64,000 nt of DNA from Stieleria neptunia (GTDB lineage Bacteria; Planctomycetota; Planctomycetia; Pirellulales; Pirellulaceae). Where the stretch lies: the NCBI RefSeq assembly GCF_007754155.1, contig NZ_CP037423.1:8366938-8430937 (forward strand). The letters are read 5' to 3'. Below the pieces are notes generated by a model. The model saw only the letters and a program-made list of their open reading frames with translations, had not been told where the DNA came from and did not search any database. Of the stretch, positions 36,501 to 46,200 are shown piece by piece; within the stretch, counting starts at the first letter, position 1; each line of letters opens with the position of its first letter. The position numbers were made by a program, and so were the translations under genes.

Positions 36501-37419
36501 GATCCGGCAAGGCCTTTGCCCGCCGCACTGGATCGATTTGGACTTCGGTGACGCGGTCAAACAACAGCTCGCCGCCAGCGATGATGCGTCGGTCTATCTG
36601 GTGCTTCGCGGTTGGATCTTGCCGACCGACACATCGTTGAACATTCAGATCGACCAGAACCCCGAGCTGCCCGCGATCGAATTCCCGTCGGTTTGGGTGC
36701 CCGATGCGTCGGCCGAATCGGGTTGGAAAAACGCCATCGAGTTCATGGGTTTTCCGGGCGGCAAAACCAAGACGATCGTCGTCGACGTCAGCGAACACGT
36801 TCTGCTGGACGATCCACGCATTCGGGTGCGAACCAGCGCGCAAATCTATTGGGACGCGGCCGCGCTTGCGATCCAGGAAAACCCGGCGTCCAGCGTGACC
36901 CAACCGATGTCCTTGATCGACGCCGAAGTCGGCTTTCACGGGTTTTCGAAACGGATCCAAACCGACTCCACGCGTCCGGAAACCTACGACTATGGGCAAG
37001 CCGACGCCCAACCGAAATGGCCGCCGCTGCGTGGAGCGGTCACACAATTCGGTGACTGCAGCGACCGACTTCGCGATTGGGATGACTCGATGGTCGTGAT
37101 CAGCGGCGGCGATGAAATACGGATGCGGTTTCGCGCCCCCGAGCAGGAACTGCCGGCTGGGTGGAAACGCGACTTCATCTTGCACTGCGTGGGCTGGGAC
37201 AAGGACGCCGACCTGAACACGCTGACCGGCCAATCGATCGGGCCGCTGCCGATTCGCGACATGCGGGGCTACCCCCCGACGTTGGAGTCGGCGAATCAGT
37301 TTGACTCGGTCGAACGCAAGAACGCGGATTCGCTGCGTCGACGCCAGTCGTTCCGAGCGTTTTGGAATCGCGGAACGCAGAGCGAAAAGCCGTTCTTGAC
37401 GACTGGCGATGCCGGTTAG
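33547..37419 (+). CDS. Large lipoprotein with FG-GAP/VCBS repeats and ASPIC/UnbV domain
   Basis: A 1,290-aa protein. Start ATG 33547 gives a lipoprotein signal with lipobox TFSGC near residue 34; a TTG at 33526 is in frame. An N-terminal helical region (KINQALAATENMEPEQAETL, residues 60-280) may be TPR-like. FG-GAP/VCBS repeats follow with DLEGDGDLDLIVAPSDGQIR, DLDRDIDLDVLAIHRSG and ADVNGDGRIDLVSTNADGI. Then an ASPIC/UnbV-like domain (NHYAIGSVLELRFGPHYRSR, about residue 780) and a long C-terminal beta-rich region. Likely a calcium-binding beta-propeller facing the periplasm or cell surface. Function unknown. Confidence 0.85.
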   Translation: MAYIVNAPQTNRPNLHRRLTIAFAAVATSITMTFSGCSCTRDPGGNGNGTTPPLNGESEANLVKINQALAATENMEPEQAETLWAGLRKQFSDDPSVALNRALNSVLAVDMLTAAATDSVKSGEEKQAARARLPDAIETARTAIEDYQQNSGDEVTKQWLNSRIDAHEAALLGATIGKSLRRDLFTRLTAAIDGPMGDDPRAVILGGPLIDLLEKMSDPVDGLPDSVLKPAAKSLRRLSDENEDNLFLALRALRLAIDNQDPSAAELVDRTWRLAQAVEPTLAAYTKPIGLSPEDLVNRIKEAIEDGDWGKADQSSVLWSNVLNPLEIVRTDRRRTSPHPLDRLNFNTVRELSSEIASAKPIASDETGIAFDVSAAGDAALVLPVDADLDFTIDLASVSGDGKLNLLKQQGDAWDTIAELDLGVVPSGLVAADLFMVDSSDSDRIKRSEPVAGEDTQRDYSTKARHDTLPTLVAYGPFGLRLIQIDMRRDTPADKRLTLVEKTTGLEDLPAISAVTTGDLEGDGDLDLIVAPSDGQIRVWINRGNRTFFEAPIGTSTVDDGDPIADMTIADLDRDIDLDVLAIHRSGRVSMLENLLHLQFRFRNLDAVPPLPVSENDPALTITVEDVDANVGWDVVATSSQQSTVAFGNSSDIGVWTVDRVETAKGFASPPVLADFDNDSYLELIGPVSSPTTAQTLKLGPWGINVIESDTDLPEDLTGAAAADVNGDGRIDLVSTNADGIQVGVNQPAADAHQISVRFKGIADNAAASGRVNHYAIGSVLELRFGPHYRSRIVRGPATHFGMDGFDSADTIRVIMPNGLTQTIRSPEVDSIIEEEQTLKGSCPYLYSWDGERFAFVTDCLWAAPLGLQVAAGVVQPDRPWEYLKIDGDKVRPNDDGEYEFRLTEELWEVAYVDKIELTAVDHPADVAIYSNEKVGPPSVATPTIYSFDENELHPVTAASDTRANDVTELLTTADERYVQGFDRRIRQGLCPPHWIDLDFGDAVKQQLAASDDASVYLVLRGWILPTDTSLNIQIDQNPELPAIEFPSVWVPDASAESGWKNAIEFMGFPGGKTKTIVVDVSEHVLLDDPRIRVRTSAQIYWDAAALAIQENPASSVTQPMSLIDAEVGFHGFSKRIQTDSTRPETYDYGQADAQPKWPPLRGAVTQFGDCSDRLRDWDDSMVVISGGDEIRMRFRAPEQELPAGWKRDFILHCVGWDKDADLNTLTGQSIGPLPIRDMRGYPPTLESANQFDSVERKNADSLRRRQSFRAFWNRGTQSEKPFLTTGDAG

Positions 37420-37493
37420 CAACAAGCGATCAATTGCCGCATTTTCGACGTTCACTTCTCTCCGCGATTGTCCCTCTGCTTGACCCACTCGCC

Positions 37494-37715
37494 ATGACCA
37501 AATTGCCAACCGAATCTGCCCCAGAAGAAGTCGTCCAGAACGATGCGGCGAACAAATCCGTGTTACGAAAGTTTCTGCTCTTTATCATCGTGATGATGCT
37601 CCCGATCATCGGAATGCTGACGTACCTGAATCTGCGCAAGGAAGACCGTCCTGCGATCGAGCGCCAGCGGGAGGTTCAGGCAGATCGGCAAGTCGACCAG
37701 ACAACACTTCCGTAA
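37494..37715 (+). CDS. Small single-pass membrane protein, unknown function
   Basis: A 73-aa protein with an N-terminal polar segment, one TM helix (FLLFIIVMMLPIIGMLTYLN) and a charged C-terminus (REDRPAIERQREVQADRQ-like). Start ATG 37494, 75 bp after the lipoprotein stop and on the same strand, so it may be co-transcribed. No family recognised. Confidence 0.6.
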   Translation: MTKLPTESAPEEVVQNDAANKSVLRKFLLFIIVMMLPIIGMLTYLNLRKEDRPAIERQREVQADRQVDQTTLP

Positions 37716-37933
37716 CGCTTGCTGATCGAGACGGCCGCCCCGATCGGGGATGATGAGATCGCCGAACGCACCACCATACCCTGGCCCGGCGGTACCATGC
37801 GCTGGTGCCCAGGCTTTAGCCGCATCGTTTCGCTGCTCGGGACGTCGATTGTATTACTGACGGATTCAGTTGGTTTTGTTACGTTCGGCATCGAAGATCA
37901 CTCGGCTCGGTTCGCCAACGGCGATCTACAACT

Positions 37934-38126
37934 TAGCCTGGGGTGAGACCGGATGAGCCCCAGCGAATCCGGGCGTAACCCCAGGTCCACGCACATCAAG
38001 AAACCTCCCCCCTTTCGATCGGCCGGCGGCAAAGCCGCCGGCCGATCGAAAGGGGGAGAGAGGCGTTGGGCTTTCTTTCCTGGGGTTGCGGTCACTCCGC
38101 TGCGCTCGTTCCCTGACCCCAGGCTA
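37934..38126. repeat. Nested palindromic element
   Basis: Outer arms TAGCCTGGGGT (37934-37944) and ACCCCAGGCTA (38116-38126) enclose a perfect 23-bp hairpin (arms 38008-38030 and 38034-38056, loop AAA) built on GATCGGCCGGCGGC. No coding capacity. It occupies part of the 657-bp gap between the small membrane protein and surE. Confidence 0.85.
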
Positions 38127-38372
38127 GGGATGTGTATGCCCTTTGGGCAAGTGCTGCGGAATGAGTTCCGCAGCATCGTGAAACAGCCTGCTGGGCTAAC
38201 AAAGCAAATCGATGTACACCACTGAGCGGTACTAACCAAAAAGTCGCTCAGTAATACAATCGACTTCCCCCGCAGCGAGAGGGAATCGCCTGAAGGCTAG
38301 ACACCAACGTGCGCTGGCATGCACAGCATGCCCTACTTCGCTTCGCATTTGACGAGGCGTTGAGCCTCGTCG
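38127..38372. repeat. Repeat-containing gap before surE end
   Basis: It contains hairpin CTGCGGAA-TGAG-TTCCGCAG near 38154, a CTGAAGGCTAGACACCAACG segment related to 20466-20485, the palindrome copy at 38315-38332, and hairpin GACGAGGC-GTTGA-GCCTCGTC at 38351-38371 just after the surE stop, which may help end surE transcription though no T-run follows. No gene was recognised. Confidence 0.6.
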
Positions 38373-39134
38373 CTACAACTTCAATCCCCAGCCTTCCATG
38401 TCGTCGGTCAGCGGGTGGTTGGTCATGTCGAATTGCAAACTCGTCAGCGTCACGTTGCCCTTGCGCAGCTCCGTGATGTCGGTTTTTTCTTGCGGCGGCT
38501 CGCTGGGTTCTTCCCAGAGTGCCCAGTAGTAATCGCGTCCGCCGGGGTCTTGGCGTTTTTCGTAGCGGTTGCCGTACTGGGCCAGTCCCATCGGCACGAT
38601 TTGCAATTCCGCGGGCGACTGGGTGGCGGCGGTCGGGATGTTCAGATTGAACAACTTTCCTTTGGAGGCGGGGTGTTTTGCGATTCCACCGATAATCTTT
38701 TTTGCGATCACCGCGGCGGATTGAAAATCGGCGTCGGGGTCATATTCGAGTGAAACGGCGACGCTGGTGGTTCCGAAAAACGCCCCTTCGATCGCCGCGG
38801 CGACGGTGCCGCTGTACAGCACATTGATGCCGGCGTTGAGTCCGTTGTTGATGCCGCTGACGACCAGATCGACCGGATTGTCTCGCAGCAGCTCGGCGAT
38901 CGCCAGTTTGACGCAATCGGCGGGGCTCCCCTCAACCGCCCAGGCCCAGTGCCGGCCGTCGCGATGAATCGATTTCCCCACCAACGGGGTGAGGAAGGTG
39001 ATCGAGTGGCTGACGCCGGACTGTTCGGTCGCCGGCGCGATCACGATCACCTCCCCGAGGTGGCGGAGCTGTTGCTCCAGTGCGGCCAGTCCGGGTGCGA
39101 ACACGCCATCGTCGTTGGTCAAAAGGATTCGCAT
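38373..39134 (-). CDS. surE: 5'/3'-nucleotidase SurE
   Basis: A 253-aa enzyme of normal length. N-terminal MRILLTNDDGVFAPGL carries the DD metal ligands; EQSGVSHSIT and LVVSGINNGLNAG are family motifs, with further metal ligands Ser and Asn. SurE dephosphorylates nucleoside monophosphates in the cytoplasm and is linked to stationary-phase survival. It is divergent from guaA, a possible purine connection. Confidence 0.95.
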   Translation of the reverse strand: MRILLTNDDGVFAPGLAALEQQLRHLGEVIVIAPATEQSGVSHSITFLTPLVGKSIHRDGRHWAWAVEGSPADCVKLAIAELLRDNPVDLVVSGINNGLNAGINVLYSGTVAAAIEGAFFGTTSVAVSLEYDPDADFQSAAVIAKKIIGGIAKHPASKGKLFNLNIPTAATQSPAELQIVPMGLAQYGNRYEKRQDPGGRDYYWALWEEPSEPPQEKTDITELRKGNVTLTSLQFDMTNHPLTDDMEGWGLKL

Positions 39135-39543
39135 GAGTTTTTCAAAGTGGCATCGTTACGGAAAATTCTGGCGATCAGCCCAGCCCTCGGCCCAGCCCTC
39201 GGCTCAGCCTTCAGCCCAGCCCTCGGCTCAGCCGATCGCTGGTCCATCCCGGGGGTTGGCGGCCGAAACTCGGGCCGGCGGCGGGGCATCGACAGCCGAT
39301 GCAAACGCCCCCCACGGCCGACAGAGCCGGATGATAAACCCGGCGTCAGCGGTTTAGCCCCTTGGGGATTACCGGTGCATTTTCTACACTCCCGGTTTGG
39401 CATTGGCGACTACGGCACGCGCAACAAAGTCGATCCAGCGAAACGCAGGCGGCTGATCGACGCCGCCGGCGTTTCCAAATCGTCGCGTGTTCGGCCCGAC
39501 GGTCCTGCCACCTCGGCTCCCCCTTTAATCCATTCACACCTGC
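39135..39543. promoter_or_regulatory. surE-guaA divergent spacer with short tandem repeat (39177-39236)
   Basis: A 409-bp spacer. A cluster of about five 11-bp units CAGCCCTCGGC/CAGCCTTCAGC lies at 39177-39236. No purine riboswitch-like structure or other regulatory element was recognised, and no small gene. Confidence 0.6.
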
Positions 39544-41157
39544 ATGAGTGTTTCCAGCGCCCACTCGACGGGCAACTCCACCGAATCAAGCCTTTCCGAG
39601 GCCGGCGCTTCGGTGCTGACCGATCAACGGATCGTTGTTCTGGATTTCGGTTCGCAATACGCCCAGCTGATCGCCCGACGCGTGCGCGAGCAGAACGTCT
39701 ACTGTCAGATCATCCGGCACGATCTGTCCGCCGATCGGATCGCTGAACTGGCCCCCAAAGGCATCATCTTGTCGGGCGGCCCGTCGAGTGTTTACGAGGA
39801 CGGGGCGCCGCGCTGCGATCCCGAATTGTTCAAACTCGGGATTCCCGTCCTGGGCATCTGCTACGGGTTACAAGTCGCCTGCGAAGCGTTCGGGGGCAAG
39901 GTGACCAACACCTCGCGACGCGAATACGGGCACGCGATGTGCGAAATCGTCCAGCCCGGTACGCTGTTTGACGAATTGCCGGGCGAGATCGACGTCTGGA
40001 TGAGCCACGGAGACCAGATTTCGGCGATCAGCGAGCAATTTGAACCGCTCGCCCGCACCAGCACCTGCCCGTTTGCGGCGATCCGGCACAAGGAGTTGCC
40101 GGTTTACGGCATGCAGTTCCACCCCGAGGTCACGCACACCCCGCTGGGCGGCAAGGTGCTGGCGAATTTTGTCCGCGGCATCTGCGGCTGTGAACCGAAT
40201 TGGCAACTGAGTGATTTTGCCGATGCCACCGTCCGCCAGATTCGCGACGCCGTCGGCGACCGACGCGTGATCTGCGGGCTCAGCGGCGGCGTCGATTCCT
40301 CCGTCGTCGCGGCACTGCTGTACAAAGCCATCGGCCCGCAGTTGACCTGCATCTTGATCGACAACGGGTTGCTTCGCCAGAACGAACAAGCGTTGGTGAT
40401 CGACGAGTTCACCAATCACTTCAAAGCCGACTTGCACGTCGTCGATGCCGAAGACCGGTTCCTGGCGTCGTTGGCCGGAGTCGTCGAGCCCCAGGAAAAA
40501 CGCCGACGCATCGGCCATGACTTTATCGAGTGTTTCAAAAAGGAAGCCGAATCGATCGAGAACGCCCACTTCCTCGCCCAAGGCACCCTGTACCCCGACG
40601 TGATCGAAAGCGGCGCCGATCCCGACGGACCGGCCGCAACGATCAAATTGCACCACAACGTCGGCGGGTTGCCCGAGGAATTGGGGTTTGAACTGATCGA
40701 ACCGCTCCGCGACCTGTTCAAGGACGAAGTCCGACGACTGGGATTGGAATTGGGTCTGCCGGAAAAACTGGTCTGGCGGCACCCCTTCCCCGGTCCCGGT
40801 CTGGCCGTCCGATGCCTGGGCGAAGTCACACGCGACAAACTGGTCGTGCTGCGGGCGGCCGATGCGATCGTGATCGAAGAGATCGAAGCGGCGGGACTGT
40901 ACCGCGAAACCAGCCAGACCTTTGCGGTGCTGTTGCCGGTCCAAAGTGTGGGGGTGATGGGCGACGCGCGGACGTACGACAATGCGATCGCCGTCCGCAG
41001 CGTCAACACCGACGATTTCATGACGGCCGATTGGAGCCGATTGCCGTACGAGTTGCTGGCGCGGATCAGCACACGAATCATCAACGAAGTCAAGGGCGTC
41101 AACCGAGTCTGCTATGACATCAGCAGCAAGCCGCCCGCAACGATCGAGTGGGAATAG
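39544..41157 (+). CDS. guaA: GMP synthase (glutamine-hydrolysing)
   Basis: A 537-aa enzyme converting XMP to GMP. The glutamine amidotransferase domain has nucleophile Cys in [15 protein letters not shown] and the His/Glu in [11 protein letters not shown]; the ATP pyrophosphatase domain has the P-loop [16 protein letters not shown]; the dimerisation domain ends [16 protein letters not shown], the canonical C-terminus. About 25 extra Ser/Ala-rich residues precede the domain start at [19 protein letters not shown]. Start ATG 39544. ettA follows after 18 bp and may be co-transcribed. Confidence 0.98.
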   Translation: MSVSSAHSTGNSTESSLSEAGASVLTDQRIVVLDFGSQYAQLIARRVREQNVYCQIIRHDLSADRIAELAPKGIILSGGPSSVYEDGAPRCDPELFKLGIPVLGICYGLQVACEAFGGKVTNTSRREYGHAMCEIVQPGTLFDELPGEIDVWMSHGDQISAISEQFEPLARTSTCPFAAIRHKELPVYGMQFHPEVTHTPLGGKVLANFVRGICGCEPNWQLSDFADATVRQIRDAVGDRRVICGLSGGVDSSVVAALLYKAIGPQLTCILIDNGLLRQNEQALVIDEFTNHFKADLHVVDAEDRFLASLAGVVEPQEKRRRIGHDFIECFKKEAESIENAHFLAQGTLYPDVIESGADPDGPAATIKLHHNVGGLPEELGFELIEPLRDLFKDEVRRLGLELGLPEKLVWRHPFPGPGLAVRCLGEVTRDKLVVLRAADAIVIEEIEAAGLYRETSQTFAVLLPVQSVGVMGDARTYDNAIAVRSVNTDDFMTADWSRLPYELLARISTRIINEVKGVNRVCYDISSKPPATIEWE

Positions 41158-41175
41158 GACAGGAATAAGCAAGGC

Positions 41176-42852
41176 ATGGGCAGGCAATACATTTACCAAG
41201 TCGAAGACTTGACGAAAAAGCACGGTCAAAAGACGGTGCTCAACGAAGTCAATCTGGCATTTTACCCCGGCGCAAAAATCGGCGTCCTCGGCCCCAACGG
41301 TGCCGGAAAGTCGACGCTGTTGCGGATCATGGCCGGCCAGGACACCGACTTTGACGGCAGCGCGAGACTGACCAAGGGCTTCACCGTCGGCTACCTGGAA
41401 CAAGAACCGCCGCTGGACGAAACCAAGACGGTGTTCGAAAACGTTCAAACCGCCGTCGCCGAGCGTCGCGCGATCGTCGATCGATTCAATGAAATCAGCA
41501 TGCTGCTCGGCGACGTCACCGACGACGACGAAATGCAAAAGTTGTGCGACGAAATGGCGACGCTGCAGGACACGATCGATGCCTACAACCTGTGGGAACT
41601 GGATCGACAAGTCGAAATGGCGATGGCGGTCATGAATCTGCCCCCCGGCGATTCCACCGTGACCACGCTCTCGGGCGGTGAACGCCGACGCGTCGCGCTG
41701 TGCCAATTGCTGATCCGCCAGCCCGACTTGCTGCTGTTGGACGAACCGACCAACCACCTCGATGCCGAATCGGTCTCGTGGCTGGAACAACACCTGGCCA
41801 AGTACCCCGGGACCGTCGTCGCGGTGACCCACGACCGTTACTTCCTGGACAACGTCGCCCAGTGGATTCTGGAAATCGACCGCGGCCGCGGCATTCCGTT
41901 CGAAGGCAACTACACCGCTTGGCTGGAAGCCCGCCAGAAACGGATGCAGTTGGAACAACGCCAGGCCAAGGCCCGCGAACGCACGCTGGCCAACGAACTG
42001 GAATGGATCCGCATGAGCCCCAAAGCCCGCCAGGCGAAAAGCAAGGCGCGGATCAAGGCGTACGAGGATTTGGCGTCCGAAAAATTCGAAGATCGGCCCG
42101 ACGAACTGGAGATCCAAATCCCCTCCAATCGACACCTCGGCGAACTGGTCATCGAAGGCAAAAACATTCACAAGGCGTTCGGCGACAAGGTCTTGATCGA
42201 TGACCTGTCGTTTCGCTTGCCCGCCGGTGGCATCGTCGGCGTGATCGGCCCCAACGGAGCCGGCAAGACGACGCTGTTCAAGATGCTGACCGGCCAGGAA
42301 CCGGCCGATGAAGGTCAGTTCCGCGTCGGCGAGACCGTCGACTTGGGCTACGTCGACCAAAGCCGCGATTCGCTGGCCGACGACCACACCGTGTTTGAAG
42401 AAATCAGCGGCGGCACCGAGACGATCGTGTTGGGAGGCCGCAACGTCAACGCACGGGCCTACGTCTCGCGTTTTAATTTCCGAGGCCCCGACCAGGAGAA
42501 GAAAGTCGGCAACCTGTCCGGTGGTGAACGCAACCGAGTCCACCTGGCGAAACTGTTGCGTCGTGGCTGCAACGTGCTGCTGCTGGACGAACCGACCAAC
42601 GACCTGGATGTCGACACCCTGCGTGCCCTGGAAGAAGCGATCATGCATTTTGCCGGCTGCGTGGTGGTCACTTCGCACGACCGCTGGTTCCTTGATCGGC
42701 TCGCAACGCATATCCTTGCATTCGAAGGTGACGGTAAAGTCACGTGGTGCGAAGGCAACTTCGAAGTCTACGATCGGGGATTGCGCGAGCGGATGGGCGA
42801 GGACCCCAACGAAGTCAAACAGGCCCGCTACAAGAGCATTCACGCCGGTTAA
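41176..42852 (+). CDS. ettA: ABC-F ATPase EttA-like (energy-dependent translational throttle)
   Basis: A 558-aa soluble protein with two ABC domains: Walker [11 protein letters not shown] and [10 protein letters not shown], signatures [11 protein letters not shown] and [11 protein letters not shown], Walker [12 protein letters not shown] and [11 protein letters not shown]. The linker/arm region ([20 protein letters not shown]) and overall length match EttA, which binds the ribosomal E site and gates elongation by ATP/ADP ratio. No TM segments, so it is not a transporter. Start ATG 41176 has AAGG close upstream. Confidence 0.93.
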   Translation: MGRQYIYQVEDLTKKHGQKTVLNEVNLAFYPGAKIGVLGPNGAGKSTLLRIMAGQDTDFDGSARLTKGFTVGYLEQEPPLDETKTVFENVQTAVAERRAIVDRFNEISMLLGDVTDDDEMQKLCDEMATLQDTIDAYNLWELDRQVEMAMAVMNLPPGDSTVTTLSGGERRRVALCQLLIRQPDLLLLDEPTNHLDAESVSWLEQHLAKYPGTVVAVTHDRYFLDNVAQWILEIDRGRGIPFEGNYTAWLEARQKRMQLEQRQAKARERTLANELEWIRMSPKARQAKSKARIKAYEDLASEKFEDRPDELEIQIPSNRHLGELVIEGKNIHKAFGDKVLIDDLSFRLPAGGIVGVIGPNGAGKTTLFKMLTGQEPADEGQFRVGETVDLGYVDQSRDSLADDHTVFEEISGGTETIVLGGRNVNARAYVSRFNFRGPDQEKKVGNLSGGERNRVHLAKLLRRGCNVLLLDEPTNDLDVDTLRALEEAIMHFAGCVVVTSHDRWFLDRLATHILAFEGDGKVTWCEGNFEVYDRGLRERMGEDPNEVKQARYKSIHAG

Positions 42853-42937
42853 CCCGCCGGCGCCGCGGTCACCTCGATCAAATCATCCATCTTGCCGCCG
42901 ACGCGGCAGTTCCTTTTTTCCCTAACCACACTCAGCT

Positions 42938-43204
42938 ATGACCATTCTTCGTATCGGAACGAACGAAAAGTACTCCAACAATTGGGACGACATTTTTGGC
43001 GGCAAGAAGAAAAAAGCCGGCAAGAAGAAGGCCGCCAAGAAAGCGAGCAAGAAGAAGGCCGCCGCCGGCGTGACCGCCACGAAGCCGGCGAAGAAGAAAG
43101 CCGCCAAGAAGAAGGCAACAAAAGTCGTCGCCAAAACCGCAGCCGCATCCAAGAAGAGCACCAAGAAAAAGAGCGTCAAAAAGAAAAAGACGACCAAAAA
43201 GTGA
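42938..43204 (+). CDS. Lys/Ala-rich histone-like protein
   Basis: An 88-aa very basic protein. Residues 1-22 (TILRIGTNEKYSNNWDDIFG) are ordinary; the rest is Lys/Ala repeats such as KKKAAKKASKKKAAAG and KKKSVKKKKTTKK, similar to histone H1 tails, chlamydial Hc1 and AlgP-like proteins. It could bind DNA or RNA in the nucleoid. Located 85 bp after ettA on the same strand. Confidence 0.8.
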   Translation: MTILRIGTNEKYSNNWDDIFGGKKKKAGKKKAAKKASKKKAAAGVTATKPAKKKAAKKKATKVVAKTAAASKKSTKKKSVKKKKTTKK

Positions 43205-43297
43205 TTTCCCCGGTGAGGCGAATTCCTGTCGAATTCTGCCCACGCTTGTTTGTCCTCTGATTCGGTGAGTCGCCCTACTTTTTGCTGCCCGCACCCC

Positions 43298-46200
43298 ATG
43301 TCCAATCTTCCACCACCGGAGTCGATCTGCGATTCGCTCAAGCGGTTGGCGGGGTACCTGAATTTTTCCAGCGGCAGCAGCGATCCCACGATCGCTGCGC
43401 TTTGGAACGAAGCGTATTACCACGCCAGCCAAGGCAATCCCCTGACGGGAACGCCGGCTTGGCTCGTGCTCAATAACTGGATCGAGCAAACCTTGGCCGG
43501 GCTGGCCGAGTCGACGTCCGCGTTTGCCGACATCACCCAGGCACGCGACGTCTCACGATTGCTGCTCAGCGAATTGCTGCCGGCCTACATGGACTACCAC
43601 CGGGACTTGCTGTTCCATCAGGAACCCGAAGTCTTGTTCAACGGGTTCTTCCTGGCCCGGGCCGCGGAGTCGGTGTTGCGACTTTACAGCGAACAGGCCT
43701 CGACCGACGACGACGAGGACACGACGTCCGGCTTGGTCTTTCAAGCGATCTGCGAACTCAACGACTTCGTCGGGTACCGCCCCGTCGCGGTGCTGGAAAA
43801 CCGGCGTTGCCAGCCCTACCCGAACGAATTCGTCCGCCCGATCCCGCTCTATGTGCATGGGGCCGGCGTTTCGGCGGGACCCTATTTCGAGCTGATCACG
43901 CAGACGATTGCGATCCTGCAAGACAGCGACCCCGATGTCCTGCGCAGCGCCTCGTTCGACTTCCAGCAGCTCGCCGAATTGTCGCTCGACCCCCGGGCCT
44001 ATGATTTCGATCACCCGGTCAATCGACGCCCCAACTATCACTTCGGTGGCTGGGACGAACGCAGCGTCAATCCCGAGGGATATTACGACCGGTTCGTGCT
44101 GCGGCAGGTCACGCTCGATTCGCTGCTCAAACGGGTCAGCGATCAAGAGCAGGTCGAAATCCAGGGGCTGTCCCCCGACGAATTGATGACCGAAGCGGCG
44201 ACGGTTTTAGCCGGCACCATCCTGATGGCCAGCGGGATCAGCGGTTGGGGACCGACGGCTTATTCCAGCGACGTCACGCTGAGCACGTTGATGAAACCGA
44301 TCGCGGAGTATCGCGATGCGTTCTATCTGGATCGGCTGAGCAAATTGACCGGAGACCATCGCGAACGGTTGGACGCCGAGCAACAGGTTCGTCGGCAACC
44401 CTTTGGTGCGGCCCGCCAAAACCTGAACGCCGCGTTGGCCGAACGTCGCGCCGCGCAGGTCCAACATGTCCAACTGGCGCGGCTGTACGCCCGCATGGGA
44501 TACCCCGACGCCGCGGGACGACAAATCGATGTCGTCCCGGCCGCCTCGGCGCGGATGATTTGCCGCATCGACTGCGAAACCACGTTGGGTCTGCGCGCCC
44601 TGCGGTTCGGCAAGCTCGACCAGGCGATGGAAGTGCCGCAGCGCGTCTATGACTTGATCAAACGCGCCATCAAGTGCGGTGCCCTGGCCGACCCCTGGGA
44701 CCTGATCGGTTTTGCCGGCCAATTCAGCTTGCACCCCAGTCCAGAATGCAGCGTTCACGATTCTCGTGCCGACGATCTGCTGTACTTGATCGACCAGCTG
44801 TTCAGTTACATGGCCAAGGTCTGGAGCGAGGCGGCGGCACGCAACGATGCCGCGTCATACGAATCGATCAGCAAGCTGTACCGTGAAGTCGCCGAGTGGT
44901 GGCGTCAATTCGGTGCCCACACGGTCGAATCACTCGAAGCGGCCGATCCGCTGGAATCCTACGATTCGGCGCGACTGGTCGCCCAAGCCCTGCGCGTCTG
45001 GCACGAAGGCGGTGCGGCGGCCGGCGATGTGAAATTTTGGGCGCCCCACGCGGAGTTTTTTGATTCCCCGCGAGCCTACTCGCTGGTGATCTCGGCGCTG
45101 TTGGAACGCTACGATTTTCTGCCCGCGATGGCACTGCTGATTCACTGGCTCGGCAACGCCAATGAAATCGGACTTCGCCAAGGCGGCAACTCGTTGCCAC
45201 GTTTGGCCGAACGCTGGTTGATGCGACTGCGTGGCCAGTTCGAAGACGAATCTCAGGACGATGCCCAACGCGCCGGTTGCGAGGCGTCCGAAATTTGGCC
45301 CCTGGCGCGGAAGTGCTTCGATTACTTGGAAGCCAACGCCGAAGACTTTTGGTCGGCCCCCCGATTCGAACTCGGTGACAACGCAAAACCCCCGCGCGAC
45401 TGGGAACGCGAACTCGCCGGTGAAAACCCGGACGAAGAAAACGACCCCGAATCGGGCGGTTTGTATGACGCCGCATACGACGGCGTTTCCTACCGCGACA
45501 CCACCGACGATGGCGTCGACGGCGCGATCTTTGAATATTCCGGCGACGGCAGCCGAGACGAATTGGAAGCGGAATGGAAACGGCTGGTCGATCGGCTCAC
45601 CTTCCTGCAATCGCTGGCACGCATGTGGTCGGTCGCGGCCGATATCGTCATCACCGATGGTCAAGACGACGCCGAACGGGCCCAAGACCAACTGCTCGCG
45701 CTCCGCGATTGGTCTCAACGCGCCAAGGTCAACCGTGTCGGCTTGCTGGAACTGCTCGATGCCGTCCGCGAGTACAAAATCACGCCCGGCGGAAGCGACA
45801 AAGAGTCGATGCGCGACTACGATCGCTCCCGCGTGCTCCGCGATTCGCTGATGGAACGGATCATCGGCACGGCGGTCGAGATGTCCGACGCGCGACGTTT
45901 GATCTGCGGCGCGATCATTGCCCATGTCGCCAGTCACCCCTCGCTGCGTCCCGATGCGGCGGACAGCGAATCGTCGACCGATCAGGTGGCCGGCGAGGAA
46001 GCGGGACTGGACGAGATGTCCGCCGATGACGTGCAAGCGGTCAAACTGTACGCGTCGCTGATCGCCGGCGATGTCGAATCGACCCGCAAACTGTTCCCGG
46101 AATACGTCGACGCGATCAGCCGCGAAAACCTGCTGTACATCCCGATTTCACGCGGCGGCGACCCGGTCAAAATTTATCTGGCCCGGTTGCGTCAACGCGT

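Noticed and set aside
39135..39543. Purine riboswitch ahead of guaA
   Set aside because: No conserved loop or pairing pattern recognised; the notable feature is a short tandem repeat.
39868..42843. 991-codon open frame on the minus strand opposite guaA and ettA
   Set aside because: It is antisense to two firmly identified genes with full motifs; its length comes from high GC and lack of stops in the shadow frame.
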